64,000 nucleotides of DNA from UBA2029 sp037447125 (GCA_037447125.1 JBBIHG010000002.1:1-64000); one strand, 5' to 3'. Counted from the first letter of the stretch, positions 32,407-42,438 are shown. Notes: a model not told the origin generated them from the sequence alone. Numbers and translations are program-made.

Positions 32407-33651
32407 CTAGAGTTCGTTGATCTCCACCGACTCGATCAGCGTCTGGATGTTGTCCTGGTAATGATCGAGCAGGGCGGCGGGCATCTCCAACGTCCACTGC
32501 AATCCCGCCGTTGCCGTGATCGGCGTCACGAAAGTGATTGTGGTCCACTGGTCGGGCGGCGTGATCTCGCGGAAGCTCGGTCCTGGCTGAGCGGACGGCG
32601 TCGTATCGGTGCGGTAGCCGCACAACCCGCCCTGGTACTCATACACAGCGGTATACTGGCCCTGCTGGGCACGCACAGCGCTGCAGGCGAAGTTGCCAGG
32701 CTGGGGCTGCGCCAGGTCCGCCGTCAGCAGGACTGGCCCGCCAGTGTTGTTCGAGTACACCCCGACCAGCACCAGCGGATTCACCTCAACAATGGTGAAA
32801 CGCCCGCCAGCGCTCTCAAAGTCCTGCCAGGTGCGCTGCTCGTCGCTGAACGGCAGGGTCTCGTCCAGCACGTCGCGCGCGAATCTCCACTTGTCATTGC
32901 CGGCGTCGGCCACATACCAGCTTCGCGGCACCGTCAGTGACACCTGATAGCGGCTGCTGGAGATCTCGACCGTCTTGCGCGCCGCCTCGTCGGGCAGGTA
33001 GGACGCCGCCACATCCACCACGACCCTCGCCTGGGGCACGGCGATGACCAGCACAGCCACCAGCACCACGGGGATCGCTATCATCAAGAGTAGCGCCAGC
33101 AGGCAGCTCTGGCCGCAGCCACCGCATCCCAGGCAGCCCAGACAGCCAGGAACCCCGCAGCCGAATAGCCCGCGCCGCCGCTTCTCGACGTGCTCCACCT
33201 GAACCCTCTGCGGCTCGGAGGGCGTCACTGGCTGGCCCGTCGGCCCATAGTAGGGCGAATAGGGCGACGGAGACGGCGGCGCGTAGGCCCCCCGGTAGGG
33301 GTCCTGTTCCGGCACGCCAGAGACCACGCCCTCATAGCCCGCTGGCCGGGGCGGAGGCGGGGCATACGTGCTGGGTGCGGGTACCGCCGCAGACGGAGCG
33401 GGCGGGCGCGGGCCGTACTGCTGCTGGAACTGGTCCAACAGGGCGCGCGCTTGCTGGTTGGCCGGGTTGATGCGCAGCACTTCGCCCAGCGCGCGCTGGT
33501 ACTCGGCCTGGTCAGCGGCAACGGAGGCCAGCCAGAGCCACGCCACTTCGTTGTCCGGCGAGGTCTGGAGATACTGCTGCAAGAGCCGTCGCGCCTCTTC
33601 ACGGCGCCCGGCCTGTGCGCGCTCTACCGCCTGATGAAGAAGGGATGACAT
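32407..33651 (-). CDS. TPR/Pro-rich protein with Cys-rich patch and one membrane helix
   Basis: 414 residues. Residues 1-78 form two TPR-like helical hairpins; about 80-145 are Pro/Tyr-rich; six Cys at 165, 170, 173, 176, 179 and 183 (CGVPGCLGCLGCGGCGQSC) sit just before a membrane helix (about 184-206). The remaining 200 residues are outside, a compact alpha/beta domain (WRFARDVLDETLPFSDEQRT). The even C-x2-C series could bind a metal or be palmitoylation-like anchoring; no known metal family matches. RBS AGGAGG precedes the ATG. Function unknown. Confidence 0.7.
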   Translation of the reverse strand: MSSLLHQAVERAQAGRREEARRLLQQYLQTSPDNEVAWLWLASVAADQAEYQRALGEVLRINPANQQARALLDQFQQQYGPRPPAPSAAVPAPSTYAPPPPRPAGYEGVVSGVPEQDPYRGAYAPPSPSPYSPYYGPTGQPVTPSEPQRVQVEHVEKRRRGLFGCGVPGCLGCLGCGGCGQSCLLALLLMIAIPVVLVAVLVIAVPQARVVVDVAASYLPDEAARKTVEISSSRYQVSLTVPRSWYVADAGNDKWRFARDVLDETLPFSDEQRTWQDFESAGGRFTIVEVNPLVLVGVYSNNTGGPVLLTADLAQPQPGNFACSAVRAQQGQYTAVYEYQGGLCGYRTDTTPSAQPGPSFREITPPDQWTTITFVTPITATAGLQWTLEMPAALLDHYQDNIQTLIESVEINEL

Positions 33652-33755
33652 AGGATGTGCCTCCTGCCGCGCACCGCGCAGCTAGCCATAGGGGTCTGCC
33701 AGAGATGATCGCCCCCTAGCATTATGCTCCAATTCACACCAGCGACCAAGTAATT

Positions 33756-33942
33756 GGGGTCCACGAACAAGCTGTTGGCCTGCTTATCCCCCCATCCCCG
33801 GCCCTTCCCCCCTGGTGGGGGAAGGGAGAAACGCGGCGAGCTTGCTCCCCTTCCCTCCGCGCAGCGCGGGGGAAGGGGCTGGGGGATGGGGGCAATTCTG
33901 GCGGCCAGGTAGCCGATCCCAACAGGCCGTTCCTGGACCCCC
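33756..33942. mobile_element. MITE-like element, copy B
   Basis: Ends GGGGTCCACGAACAAGCTGT (33756 on) and the inverse of GGGGGTCCAGGAACGGCCTG (to 33942) are terminal inverted repeats of about 24 bases with mismatches. The interior carries the C/G-tract palindrome. Its reverse complement matches 29688-29870 along nearly the whole length. The two copies flank the phosphofructokinase genes in opposite orientation. Confidence 0.72.
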
Positions 33943-33968
33943 TCGCCCTCGCGCCCTCGCGGGCGCGG

Positions 33969-33997
33969 TTGACAATCGCCCGTCCTGCCACCATAAT
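33969..33997 (+). promoter_or_regulatory. Near-consensus promoter, copy 1 of a duplicated promoter
   Basis: TTGACA (33969-33974), a 17-base spacer and CATAAT (33992-33997). It lies in a 45-base segment (33958-34002) that matches 34610-34654 at 41 positions. Transcription would begin near 34004-34006, at or next to an in-frame GTG. Confidence 0.8.
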
Positions 33998-34035
33998 CGC
34001 CCAGGGTGCAGCGTCTCGCCAAAGGGTTGCCTTGC

Positions 34036-34314
34036 ATGACCACACGCCGGCAGAATGAGCGCGAGTTTCCCTTCTGGGAGGATCTGCCCGCAGGAGGCCG
34101 ACGTTACTGGCGCGACCGTCAAGGCCGGGTGAGCGGATTTCAACGTATAATCAAGATAGTTGACGCTGCTGAGAACACGGTACAGGTCATTCAGGAAATC
34201 TACGATGACGACGGTGAACTCGTCGAATACCATCAGAAGTTTCCAGAGGACACGGGTCACCAAGTCCTGAGGCCGTACAAAGATGCGGCTGGCACACCGG
34301 GAGACCTCTCATGA
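34036..34314 (+). CDS. Small soluble protein, first of a coupled pair
   Basis: 92 residues, acidic, with aromatic N-terminus (FPFWEDLPAGGRRYW) and a central beta-like pair IIKIVDAAENTVQVIQEIYD. No family recognised. The ATG at 34036 has AAGGG nine bases upstream; the in-frame GTG at 34006 sits exactly where transcription should start, so a leaderless longer form is possible. Its stop overlaps the next ATG (ATGA). Size, pairing and coupling resemble toxin-antitoxin or other two-gene modules, but no known toxin fold is seen. Confidence 0.6.
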   Translation: MTTRRQNEREFPFWEDLPAGGRRYWRDRQGRVSGFQRIIKIVDAAENTVQVIQEIYDDDGELVEYHQKFPEDTGHQVLRPYKDAAGTPGDLS

Positions 34315-34574
34315 TCACCAGGCAGCACGTGAGCGAGAAGTTGCTCGCCTACCTGAATGACGAAATCACGCTCGTCCAGTTGGTGGATTGGGCCGAGTCC
34401 TGCCTGGTCGTGGGCGGTTTTGGCCCGGAGGACGACATTGATCTCCTGATGGATGTGGTCATGTACCTGGCCGGAGCCGATTCGCCGTACTTCCCCCTGA
34501 CCTGGGATATATGCCAGGAATTCATGCGCAGGCTTGGCACGCCGATCAAGGTCGTCACGGTCTCGACAGCGTAA
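34311..34574 (+). CDS. Small helical protein, second of a coupled pair
   Basis: 87 residues, mainly helical: ITRQHVSEKLLAYLNDEITL, then a helix with LVDWAESCLVVGG and EDDIDLLMDVVMYLAGAD. No family recognised. It starts with an ATG overlapping the stop of the preceding gene. The 83-base gap to the lipoprotein gene carries a second copy of the promoter. A small acidic helical partner of this type could be a binding partner of the first protein; that is inference from pairing. Confidence 0.6.
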   Translation: MITRQHVSEKLLAYLNDEITLVQLVDWAESCLVVGGFGPEDDIDLLMDVVMYLAGADSPYFPLTWDICQEFMRRLGTPIKVVTVSTA

Positions 34575-34620
34575 TCCCACCGCCTTCCCTGCGCCTGCCA
34601 GATTCTTCGCGCGGGTGCGG

Positions 34621-34649
34621 TTGACAATCCCCCGCCCTGCCGCCATAAT
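34621..34649 (+). promoter_or_regulatory. Near-consensus promoter, copy 2, leaderless
   Basis: TTGACA (34621-34626), a 17-base spacer and CATAAT (34644-34649). The ATG at 34657 is 7 bases after the -10 box, so transcription should start on or beside the A of the ATG. There is no Shine-Dalgarno sequence. It matches copy 1 (33969-33997) at nearly all positions. Confidence 0.82.
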
Positions 34650-34656
34650 CGCCCGC

Positions 34657-37101
34657 ATGTCTACGCCCATCGTGCGCCGGCTCATCCCGGCGGCTCTGCT
34701 GATCACCCTGGCCGCGGGCGCGTGCAACTTCGCCACGCAGCCGGACCCGATCATCGTCACCGCCACACCGAGCAACGCCGTCCTGCTGGACCTGGCGACG
34801 CCGACCGTGCCCTATGTCACGCCGACCCCTCACTTCGTGCCGACGCCCACCCTGCCGCCCGACGTGGCCTTCGCCGACGCCGAGCAAGCCCTGCACAACG
34901 GCGACTATGTGGCTGCCGTCGGCTTCTTCGACGCCGTGCTGGCCCAGCCGGACGCCGACCCGACGCTGCGCGCAGCAGCCCGCTACGGCATGGGCGAGGC
35001 CGCGCTACGCGAGGGACTGTTCGCCCAGGCTGCGGGCGCGCTCGCACGTTTCATCACTGAGAACCCCGCCAGCCCCCGCCTGGCTCATGCCACCTTCCTG
35101 CGCGGCGACGCCTACCTGGGCCTGAGCGAATGGCAGCTAGCCATCAACGACTTCCAGACCTACCTCACCCTGCGCCCAGGGCTGATTGACAGCTACGTCT
35201 ACGAGCGCATTGGCGATGCCTACCTGGCGCTCGGCCAGCCCACGCAGTCGCTCGAAGCCTACGCCAAAGCCGCCGACGCCACACGCGAGCTATCGTCGCT
35301 CGTCGCGCTGCGCGAGCGCGTCGCCGCCGGGTATCTAAACGCCGGGCAGCCGGCCCAGGCCATCGCCCAGTACGACGCGATCCTGGCCGTCGCCCGCAAC
35401 GCGCCCTACCGCGCCAGCATTGAGTACCAGGCCGCGCAGGTGCAGATCGGCCAGGGTGACGTGGCCGGTGGGCACCTGCGGCTGGGGCGCATCGTCCGCG
35501 ACTATCCGGAGACGCGACCCGCCTACCAGGCGTTGGGTATCCTGCTGCGCGCTGGTCTGCGGGTAGATAGCTGGCAGCAGGCGCGGATCAACTTCGCCAA
35601 CAAGGACTACAGCGCCGCCATCCAGGCGCTCAACGCCCACAGCAGCGAGAACGGCTTCGCCTCGGTGGAGGCGCTGATGATGCTGGGCCGCGCCTACCGC
35701 GAAGTGGGCAACACCCAGGCAGCGATCACCACCTTCCAGACGGTGCTGGACACCTACCCGACCGACCCGATCTTCGGCGAGGCGTGGCTGGAACAGGGCC
35801 GCACACTCTTCCTCAGCGGTGATGTGGCCGGCGCCATCCAGAAGTACACCGCCCTGGCCACGCTGCATCCGGACGTTCCCCAGGGCGCGGAGGCGCTGTG
35901 GCGCGCGGGCTACCTCTACAGCACGCAGGGCAACAGCGATGCCGCCCTGGGCACCTTCGACATCCTCGGCCAGAAATATCCCGGCACCACCTGGGCGCAG
36001 GAAGGGCTATTCATGGGCGCGACGATGGCCTACAACGCCGGCAAGATCGGCATGGCCGCCCAGCTATTCAGCCAGCTCGCGGCAACCGGCAGCGGCGAAC
36101 TGCAAGCCGCGGCCTACCTGTGGGTAGGCCGACTCTACCAGTCAGACGGCAAGGACGATCTGGCTCGCCAGGCGTACCAGGCCGCCGCAGCCGCCGACCC
36201 TGGTGGTTACTATAGCCTCCGTGCCGCCGATCTGCTGGCCGGACGCGCCCCGTTCACGCCGCCGCCGGGCACCGTCTTCGAGTTCGACGAAGGCGCCGCG
36301 CTCGCCGAGGCCGAAGCCTGGCTGCGGGCCGCGTTCGGCATCACCCAGGAAGGGCCGCTCTACCCGCTGGGCGCCGCGCTGGAGAGCGACCCGCGCATGG
36401 TGCGCGGGCGCGAGCTGATGATCGTCGGCGCGTCCACAACCGCCTACGAAGCCGCCGAGGCGGAATTCGAGGCGCTGCTCAGCGATGCCGAGGGCGATCC
36501 GCTGGCTCTGTACCAGCTCGCCATCACCTTGCGCGACTTGCGCCTGTACCGCCTGTCCATCGCCGCGGCGGCCAGACTGATTGACACTGCCGGCGCTGAT
36601 GCGGCGCCGGCGCCCGGCGCCATCTCCCGGTTGCGCTTCCCCACCTACTACCGCGACCTGGTGCTGCCCGCCGCCGCCAGGCACAACCTCGACCCGCTGC
36701 TCGTCTTCGCCCTCATCCGCCAGGAAAGCCTGTTCGAGGGTTTCGCCACATCCCATGCCGCCGCTCAGGGTCTGATGCAGATCATCCCCGACACCGGGCA
36801 GTGGATCGCCCTGCAGCTTGGCTGGCCAAATTACCGCAACAGCGACGTTTACCGCCCTCACGTCAACATCACTTTCGGCACCTACTACCTGCGCTACGTC
36901 ATGGACCGCCTGGACGGCCTGCCCTATGCCGCCCTGGCCGGATACAACGGCGGGCCGGGTAATGCCGCGCAGTGGCTCAGCATCTCCGGCCCAGACCTCG
37001 ACCTGTTCGTACAGACGATCAGCTTTGACGAGACGCGCACCTACGTGCGGCGCATCTACGAGCAGTACGGCGTCTACCGCGCTCTCTACGGCACAGGCTG
37101 A
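34657..37101 (+). CDS. Lipoprotein with TPR repeats and lytic transglycosylase domain
   Basis: 814 residues. The start at 34657 yields a lipoprotein signal (LITLAAGAC, lipobox Cys near 24); the open frame reaches back to 34534, but the promoter excludes it. TPR-like repeats with Ala-rich helices follow (about 65-540). The C-terminal SLT domain (about 665-805) has FALIRQESLF with catalytic Glu690, AAQGLMQIIPDTG and ALAGYNGGPGNA, as in soluble lytic transglycosylase. It should cut peptidoglycan at the outer membrane face or cell surface. It follows the small gene pair but has its own promoter. Confidence 0.9.
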   Translation: MSTPIVRRLIPAALLITLAAGACNFATQPDPIIVTATPSNAVLLDLATPTVPYVTPTPHFVPTPTLPPDVAFADAEQALHNGDYVAAVGFFDAVLAQPDADPTLRAAARYGMGEAALREGLFAQAAGALARFITENPASPRLAHATFLRGDAYLGLSEWQLAINDFQTYLTLRPGLIDSYVYERIGDAYLALGQPTQSLEAYAKAADATRELSSLVALRERVAAGYLNAGQPAQAIAQYDAILAVARNAPYRASIEYQAAQVQIGQGDVAGGHLRLGRIVRDYPETRPAYQALGILLRAGLRVDSWQQARINFANKDYSAAIQALNAHSSENGFASVEALMMLGRAYREVGNTQAAITTFQTVLDTYPTDPIFGEAWLEQGRTLFLSGDVAGAIQKYTALATLHPDVPQGAEALWRAGYLYSTQGNSDAALGTFDILGQKYPGTTWAQEGLFMGATMAYNAGKIGMAAQLFSQLAATGSGELQAAAYLWVGRLYQSDGKDDLARQAYQAAAAADPGGYYSLRAADLLAGRAPFTPPPGTVFEFDEGAALAEAEAWLRAAFGITQEGPLYPLGAALESDPRMVRGRELMIVGASTTAYEAAEAEFEALLSDAEGDPLALYQLAITLRDLRLYRLSIAAAARLIDTAGADAAPAPGAISRLRFPTYYRDLVLPAAARHNLDPLLVFALIRQESLFEGFATSHAAAQGLMQIIPDTGQWIALQLGWPNYRNSDVYRPHVNITFGTYYLRYVMDRLDGLPYAALAGYNGGPGNAAQWLSISGPDLDLFVQTISFDETRTYVRRIYEQYGVYRALYGTG

Positions 37102-37123
37102 CTCTGCCCCCCCGGCTCCCGAC

Positions 37124-38794
<1,671 letters not shown>

Positions 38795-38839
38795 GTGTGC
38801 TCCTCAGTGCAAAGAAGTACTCGCGTCACTCACCGGTAG

Positions 38840-38872
38840 AGACTTCCGAAGTCTGGCAGACTTCGGAAGTCT
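38840..38872. repeat. Palindrome of the CTTCCGAAG family, copy 2
   Basis: AGACTTCCGAAGTCTG (38840-38855) and CAGACTTCGGAAGTCT (38857-38872) are perfect 16-base inverted repeats, and each arm is itself near-palindromic. Core shared with 1376-1409. It lies between the mutase and methyltransferase genes. Confidence 0.8.
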
Positions 38873-38896
38873 GCGGGGCGGGCGCAATTGGCCCTG

Positions 38897-39628
38897 CTAT
38901 CCCCTGCTCGCCACCATCAGCAGGCGGGGCGCGCCCATCATGAAGGGGACGATGCTCAGCCAGGTGTAACCCTCGCAGGCGGCGAATCCGGCGGAGCCGA
39001 GCAGCGTCACCAACTCGCGGTAGGTGTACAGCCGCATGGGCACGTCGAAAGTCGCCGTGCGCCCGCCGCCAACCAGGACGAAGCGCCGGGTCATGATGCT
39101 CGTCGCGGGATCGTAGTCATGCGCCTCGAGCACCAGCAAATCCTCGCCCACCTGCTTCCAGGCCTGCCCGGCCAGCCGCGGCAGCATCGTCTCGGCAACG
39201 TGCGTATCGAAGACGAACTTGCCGCCCGGCTTCAGCGCGGCGGCCACAGCGCTCAGAAAGGCGCGATTGCCTTCATCGTCGAAGAAGCCAAAGCTCTCCC
39301 AGAAGCAATAGGCCCCGTCGAATGTCTCGCGCCAGGGCAGGTCGCGCATGTCGCGCCGCTCGGCTGTGATCCGCGTGTCCAGCCCGCGCGCGAGCGCCGC
39401 CGTCCGCGCGTCGTCCAACAGCGCCGCCTCGATGTCCACGCCCGTCACGCGGTAGCCGCGCCCGGCCATCTCGACCGTCAGCCGCCCGCCCCCACACGGC
39501 ACATCCAGCAGGTGCGCCGGAGCCGTCACGCCGAGCAAGTCTTCGATGTAGTCGGCTTCGCGCCGCGTCTGTTCGGGCGATTTGCCCTGGCGGAACACGG
39601 CCAACACCAGGGCATCAGGCTCCGTCAT
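38897..39628 (-). CDS. SAM-dependent methyltransferase
   Basis: 243 residues, class I fold. Motif I LLDVPCGGGRL at 40-50 binds AdoMet; motif II acidic residue in GVDIEAA follows. Aromatic-rich FWESFGFFDDEG near 110-121 is typical of small-molecule methyltransferases. The start ATG at 39628 overlaps the stop of a zinc-ribbon gene (ATGA), so they are coupled. AGGGGGT lies about 10 bases upstream. Substrate unknown. Confidence 0.85.
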   Translation of the reverse strand: MTEPDALVLAVFRQGKSPEQTRREADYIEDLLGVTAPAHLLDVPCGGGRLTVEMAGRGYRVTGVDIEAALLDDARTAALARGLDTRITAERRDMRDLPWRETFDGAYCFWESFGFFDDEGNRAFLSAVAAALKPGGKFVFDTHVAETMLPRLAGQAWKQVGEDLLVLEAHDYDPATSIMTRRFVLVGGGRTATFDVPMRLYTYRELVTLLGSAGFAACEGYTWLSIVPFMMGAPRLLMVASRG

Positions 39629-39846
39629 CGCGGTTTGACCCCCTGCCCGCCGGAGCATGACTCCGGCACGGCCTTGCTCGCCACCACATAGACCGTATTG
39701 CAGATTTTGCAGTGCAGCACGTCGCCGTCGCGGTTGCCCCCGCCCGGCTTGCAGCCGTCTACCGTGCAATCCCACTGCCGCGCCCCGCAGACGAAGCAGC
39801 CGCGCGCCAGCCGCCTCACATCGGAGATTTCGATCACCTGACTCAT
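39625..39846 (-). CDS. Small zinc-ribbon protein
   Basis: 73 residues with Cys at 17, 20, 27, 32, 46 and 49 (CFVCGARQWDC, then CKICN), consistent with a zinc ribbon or two fused knuckles. No other domain. The ATG has AGGAG nine bases upstream; the stop overlaps the methyltransferase start. A role as a partner or adaptor for the methyltransferase is possible; DNA or RNA binding cannot be told. Confidence 0.7.
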   Translation of the reverse strand: MSQVIEISDVRRLARGCFVCGARQWDCTVDGCKPGGGNRDGDVLHCKICNTVYVVASKAVPESCSGGQGVKPR

Positions 39847-39897
39847 CGTTGTCGGCTCCTATGCTCAGCCAGCCGTGATCCTCGCAGATCGTCCTTG

Positions 39898-39993
39898 ACC
39901 TCACCCCCGCTCGGCCCACTGACGCAGACCTCGCCGCCCCCTCTCCAACATGCAGAGGGGGCAAGCCGAGCGCAGCGAGGCCGGGGGTGAGGT
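39898..39993. repeat. ACCTCACCCC palindromic element, copy 3
   Basis: Bounded by ACCTCACCCCC and GGGGGTGAGGT, it matches the reverse complement of 16956-17047 and 46211-46304 over most of its length. The right end touches the malQ stop codon (39993-39995), so the repeat borders the coding sequence directly. Confidence 0.85.
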
Positions 39994-41537
39994 CAACCCG
40001 GCGCGCGGTTGTGCTCGCGGGTCAGCGCGGCCAGCCGCTCCCAGGGCGTGCCGCCAATATCGTCCGGCAGGTCGCCCGGCAGGCAACGCCAGCGCCACTG
40101 CCCCGCCGGGACGCCCGGCTTGTTCATGCGCGCGCTCGCGCCCAGCCCCAGCACATCCTGCAGCGGGGCGATGAAGGTGTGCGCCGGCGAGGCCATGCCC
40201 ATCTGGATCAACTCCCAGTGCGGCTCATCAACGCTATCTTCGCCCACGTAGCGGCGCAGACGCTCGCGGTCGCCGCGGCTGGATTCGTTGGTCCACCAGC
40301 CCCACACCGTGTTGTTGTCGTGCGTGCCGGTATAAACGACCATGTTGGGCACGTGGTTGTGCGGCAAGAAGCGGTTCTCTTCGCCTTCGTAGCTGCTGAA
40401 GGCGAACTGCAAGATGGCCATGCCCGGCAACTGCAGGGTGTCGCGCAGCGCAGCCGCCGCGCCCAGGTCATCGCCCAGGTCTTCGGCGATGATCGGCAAC
40501 TGATCCAGTTCGCGCCCCAGGCCGGCGCTCAACGCGCGGAAGAAACCGATCTTCGGCCCGTTGACCCAGCGCCCGCCCTGCGCGGTGGGCCGGTCGGCGG
40601 GAATTTTGTAGTACAGGTCGAAGCCGCGGAAGTGATCAATGCGCACGATGTCCACCAGCTTGAGCATGGCCTCGATGCGGCGAATCCACCAGGCGTAGCC
40701 CGTGCGCTGGTGCTCCTCCCACACGTAGAGCGGGTTGCCCCAGCGCTGCCCGGTGACGCTGAAGTAGTCCGGCGGCACGCCGGCGATGAAGTTGGGCCGC
40801 CCGTAGAAGTCCAGGTCGAACAGCTCCGGGTTGACCCACACGTCGGCGCTGTCGTGGGCCACATAGATGGGGATGTCGCCGACGATGCGGATGCCCTTGC
40901 CGTTGGCGTAGGCGCGCAGCGCGTCCCACTGGCGGTAGAACACCCACTGGCGGAAGCGGTGCTCGGCGATGCGCGTGGCGTGCATGTTGCGCGCCGCACC
41001 AAGCACCTGTTTCTCGCGAAAGATCTCGCTCTCCGACCAGTCCACCCAGGGCCGCCCGCCGTGAAACTCCTTGAGCGCCATGAACAGGGCGAAGTCGTCC
41101 AGCCAGGCGCGCTCCGGATCGCGGCACCATGCCTCCTGCGCGGCGACGGCAGCGCGGTCGCGGGCAAAGCGGTCGAAGGCCAGCGAGAGCAGTTCATCGC
41201 GGAAAGCGATAGCCGCCGCGTAGTCGCACTTGCGCGGCGAGAAGAAGGGACGCCCGGCCACTTCGCCAGCGGTCAGCCAGCCGTCGGCGACCAGCCCGTC
41301 CAGGCTGATCAGGTTGGTGTTGCCGGCGAAGGTCGAAAGCGCCTGGTACGGCGACTCGCCGAAACCGGTCGGGCCGAGCGGCAGCACCTGCCAGGCGCTC
41401 TGCCCGGTGGCGACCAGGCAATCCACGAAACGATAGGCCCACGCGCCCAGGTCGCCGATGCCATACGGCCCCGGCAGCGACGTGGGATGGAGCAGCACGC
41501 CGCTCGCGCGCGGAAACAACTCGCTGTGCTCAGCCAC
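39993..41537 (-). CDS. malQ: 4-alpha-glucanotransferase
   Basis: 514 residues of glycoside hydrolase family 77, moving maltodextrin chains. The start region SGVLLHPTSLPGPYGIGDLG, nucleophile Asp in VRIDHFRGF, acid/base Glu in PIIAEDLG and the third Asp in GTHDNNTVWGWW are all present. I chose the GTG at 41537, preceded by GGAGGAG seven bases before; a longer open frame to 41663 lacks such a site and overlaps the ROK gene. The start overlaps the ROK stop by 8 bases, so the two are coupled in glucan use. Confidence 0.95.
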   Translation of the reverse strand: MAEHSELFPRASGVLLHPTSLPGPYGIGDLGAWAYRFVDCLVATGQSAWQVLPLGPTGFGESPYQALSTFAGNTNLISLDGLVADGWLTAGEVAGRPFFSPRKCDYAAAIAFRDELLSLAFDRFARDRAAVAAQEAWCRDPERAWLDDFALFMALKEFHGGRPWVDWSESEIFREKQVLGAARNMHATRIAEHRFRQWVFYRQWDALRAYANGKGIRIVGDIPIYVAHDSADVWVNPELFDLDFYGRPNFIAGVPPDYFSVTGQRWGNPLYVWEEHQRTGYAWWIRRIEAMLKLVDIVRIDHFRGFDLYYKIPADRPTAQGGRWVNGPKIGFFRALSAGLGRELDQLPIIAEDLGDDLGAAAALRDTLQLPGMAILQFAFSSYEGEENRFLPHNHVPNMVVYTGTHDNNTVWGWWTNESSRGDRERLRRYVGEDSVDEPHWELIQMGMASPAHTFIAPLQDVLGLGASARMNKPGVPAGQWRWRCLPGDLPDDIGGTPWERLAALTREHNRAPG

Positions 41538-42438
41538 GATGCGCCTCCTCCAGCGCCCCCAGCGCCAGCGCGAACGCCCCGCACACGCCCGCGTCGTCGC
41601 CCAGGCCGGGCGGGACGATGTAGTCCTCGAAAGTCTCCAGGCGCGGATGAACGAAATAGCCATTGGCCAGCGCTGCCAGCTTGGCGCGGATCAGCGGGAA
41701 GAGCTGGCGCTGGTGCATCACGCTGCCGCCCAGCACGAACCCCTCCGGCGAGAGCACGGTCATGATGTCCATCAGCGCGTGGGCGATGTAGTGCGCCTCC
41801 AGGTCCCAGGCCGGGTGATCGGGCGGCAGCGTCTCGCCGCGTTGCCCCCACCGCCGCTCAATGGACGGGCCGGAAGCCAGCCCCTCGAAGCAGTAGGCGT
41901 GAAACGGGCACACGCCGCGCTTGAGCGGGTCGTCGGCGCGGATGGGCAGTTGGAGGTGGCCCATTTCCGGGTGGATCAGCCCGCGCAGAGTGTGGCCCTC
42001 GTGCATGCCGCCGCCGCCGATGCCCGTGCCGATGGTGATGTAGACGAAGGTCCGCCAGGCCCGCGCCGCGCCCCAGCGGTGCTCGGCCAGGCCCGCCCCG
42101 TTGACATCTGTGTCGAAACCGACCGGCACGCCCGGAAAAGCCCGGCGCACCGCTCCGGCCACGTCTGTGTACGACCACCCCGCCTTGGGCGTGCGCGTGA
42201 TGAACCCGTAATGCTCTGACGCCGGGTTGAGGTCCACCGGCCCAAACGACGCGATGCCGAACGCGGCCAGCTTCTCGCCGCGCGCCTCCTCCTGGGCTGC
42301 GAAATAGGCGACCGAGCGCTGGAGCGTTTCCTCCGGCGTGGTCGTCGGGAAGCGCTCGCGGGCCAGGACGCGCCCCTCCGCGTCGCCAATGGCGCAGACG
42401 AATTTAGTCCCGCCGCCTTCAATGCCGCCAACAAGCAT
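41530..42438 (-). CDS. ROK-family sugar kinase (fructokinase/glucokinase)
   Basis: 302 residues. N-terminal GGIEGGGTKFVCA is the phosphate-binding motif, FDTDVNGAGLAEH and TIGTGIGGGGM follow, and the ROK zinc motif is seen as H-x-C-x-H-x-x-C (GVCPFHAYCFEG). The sequence style is that of fructokinase ScrK/GmuE rather than NagC regulators; there is no DNA-binding part. Pairing with MalQ suggests phosphorylation of released hexose for glycolysis. RBS AAAGGAG is 7 bases upstream. Confidence 0.88.
   Translation of the reverse strand: MLVGGIEGGGTKFVCAIGDAEGRVLARERFPTTTPEETLQRSVAYFAAQEEARGEKLAAFGIASFGPVDLNPASEHYGFITRTPKAGWSYTDVAGAVRRAFPGVPVGFDTDVNGAGLAEHRWGAARAWRTFVYITIGTGIGGGGMHEGHTLRGLIHPEMGHLQLPIRADDPLKRGVCPFHAYCFEGLASGPSIERRWGQRGETLPPDHPAWDLEAHYIAHALMDIMTVLSPEGFVLGGSVMHQRQLFPLIRAKLAALANGYFVHPRLETFEDYIVPPGLGDDAGVCGAFALALGALEEAHRG

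Larger units (their letters stand above)
33652..34035. other. Intergenic region with MITE-like element and promoter
   Basis: 384 bases without a sure gene: the element at 33756-33942, then a near-consensus promoter at 33969-33997. A GTG at 34006 could begin the next gene earlier. Confidence 0.6.

Noticed and set aside
34534..34656. Upstream extension of the lipoprotein frame
   Set aside because: The segment contains the promoter (TTGACA/CATAAT), and the ATG at 34657 gives a proper lipoprotein signal.
40009..40251. Frame at the end of malQ on the plus strand
   Set aside because: Overlaps the coding strand of malQ and has no RBS.
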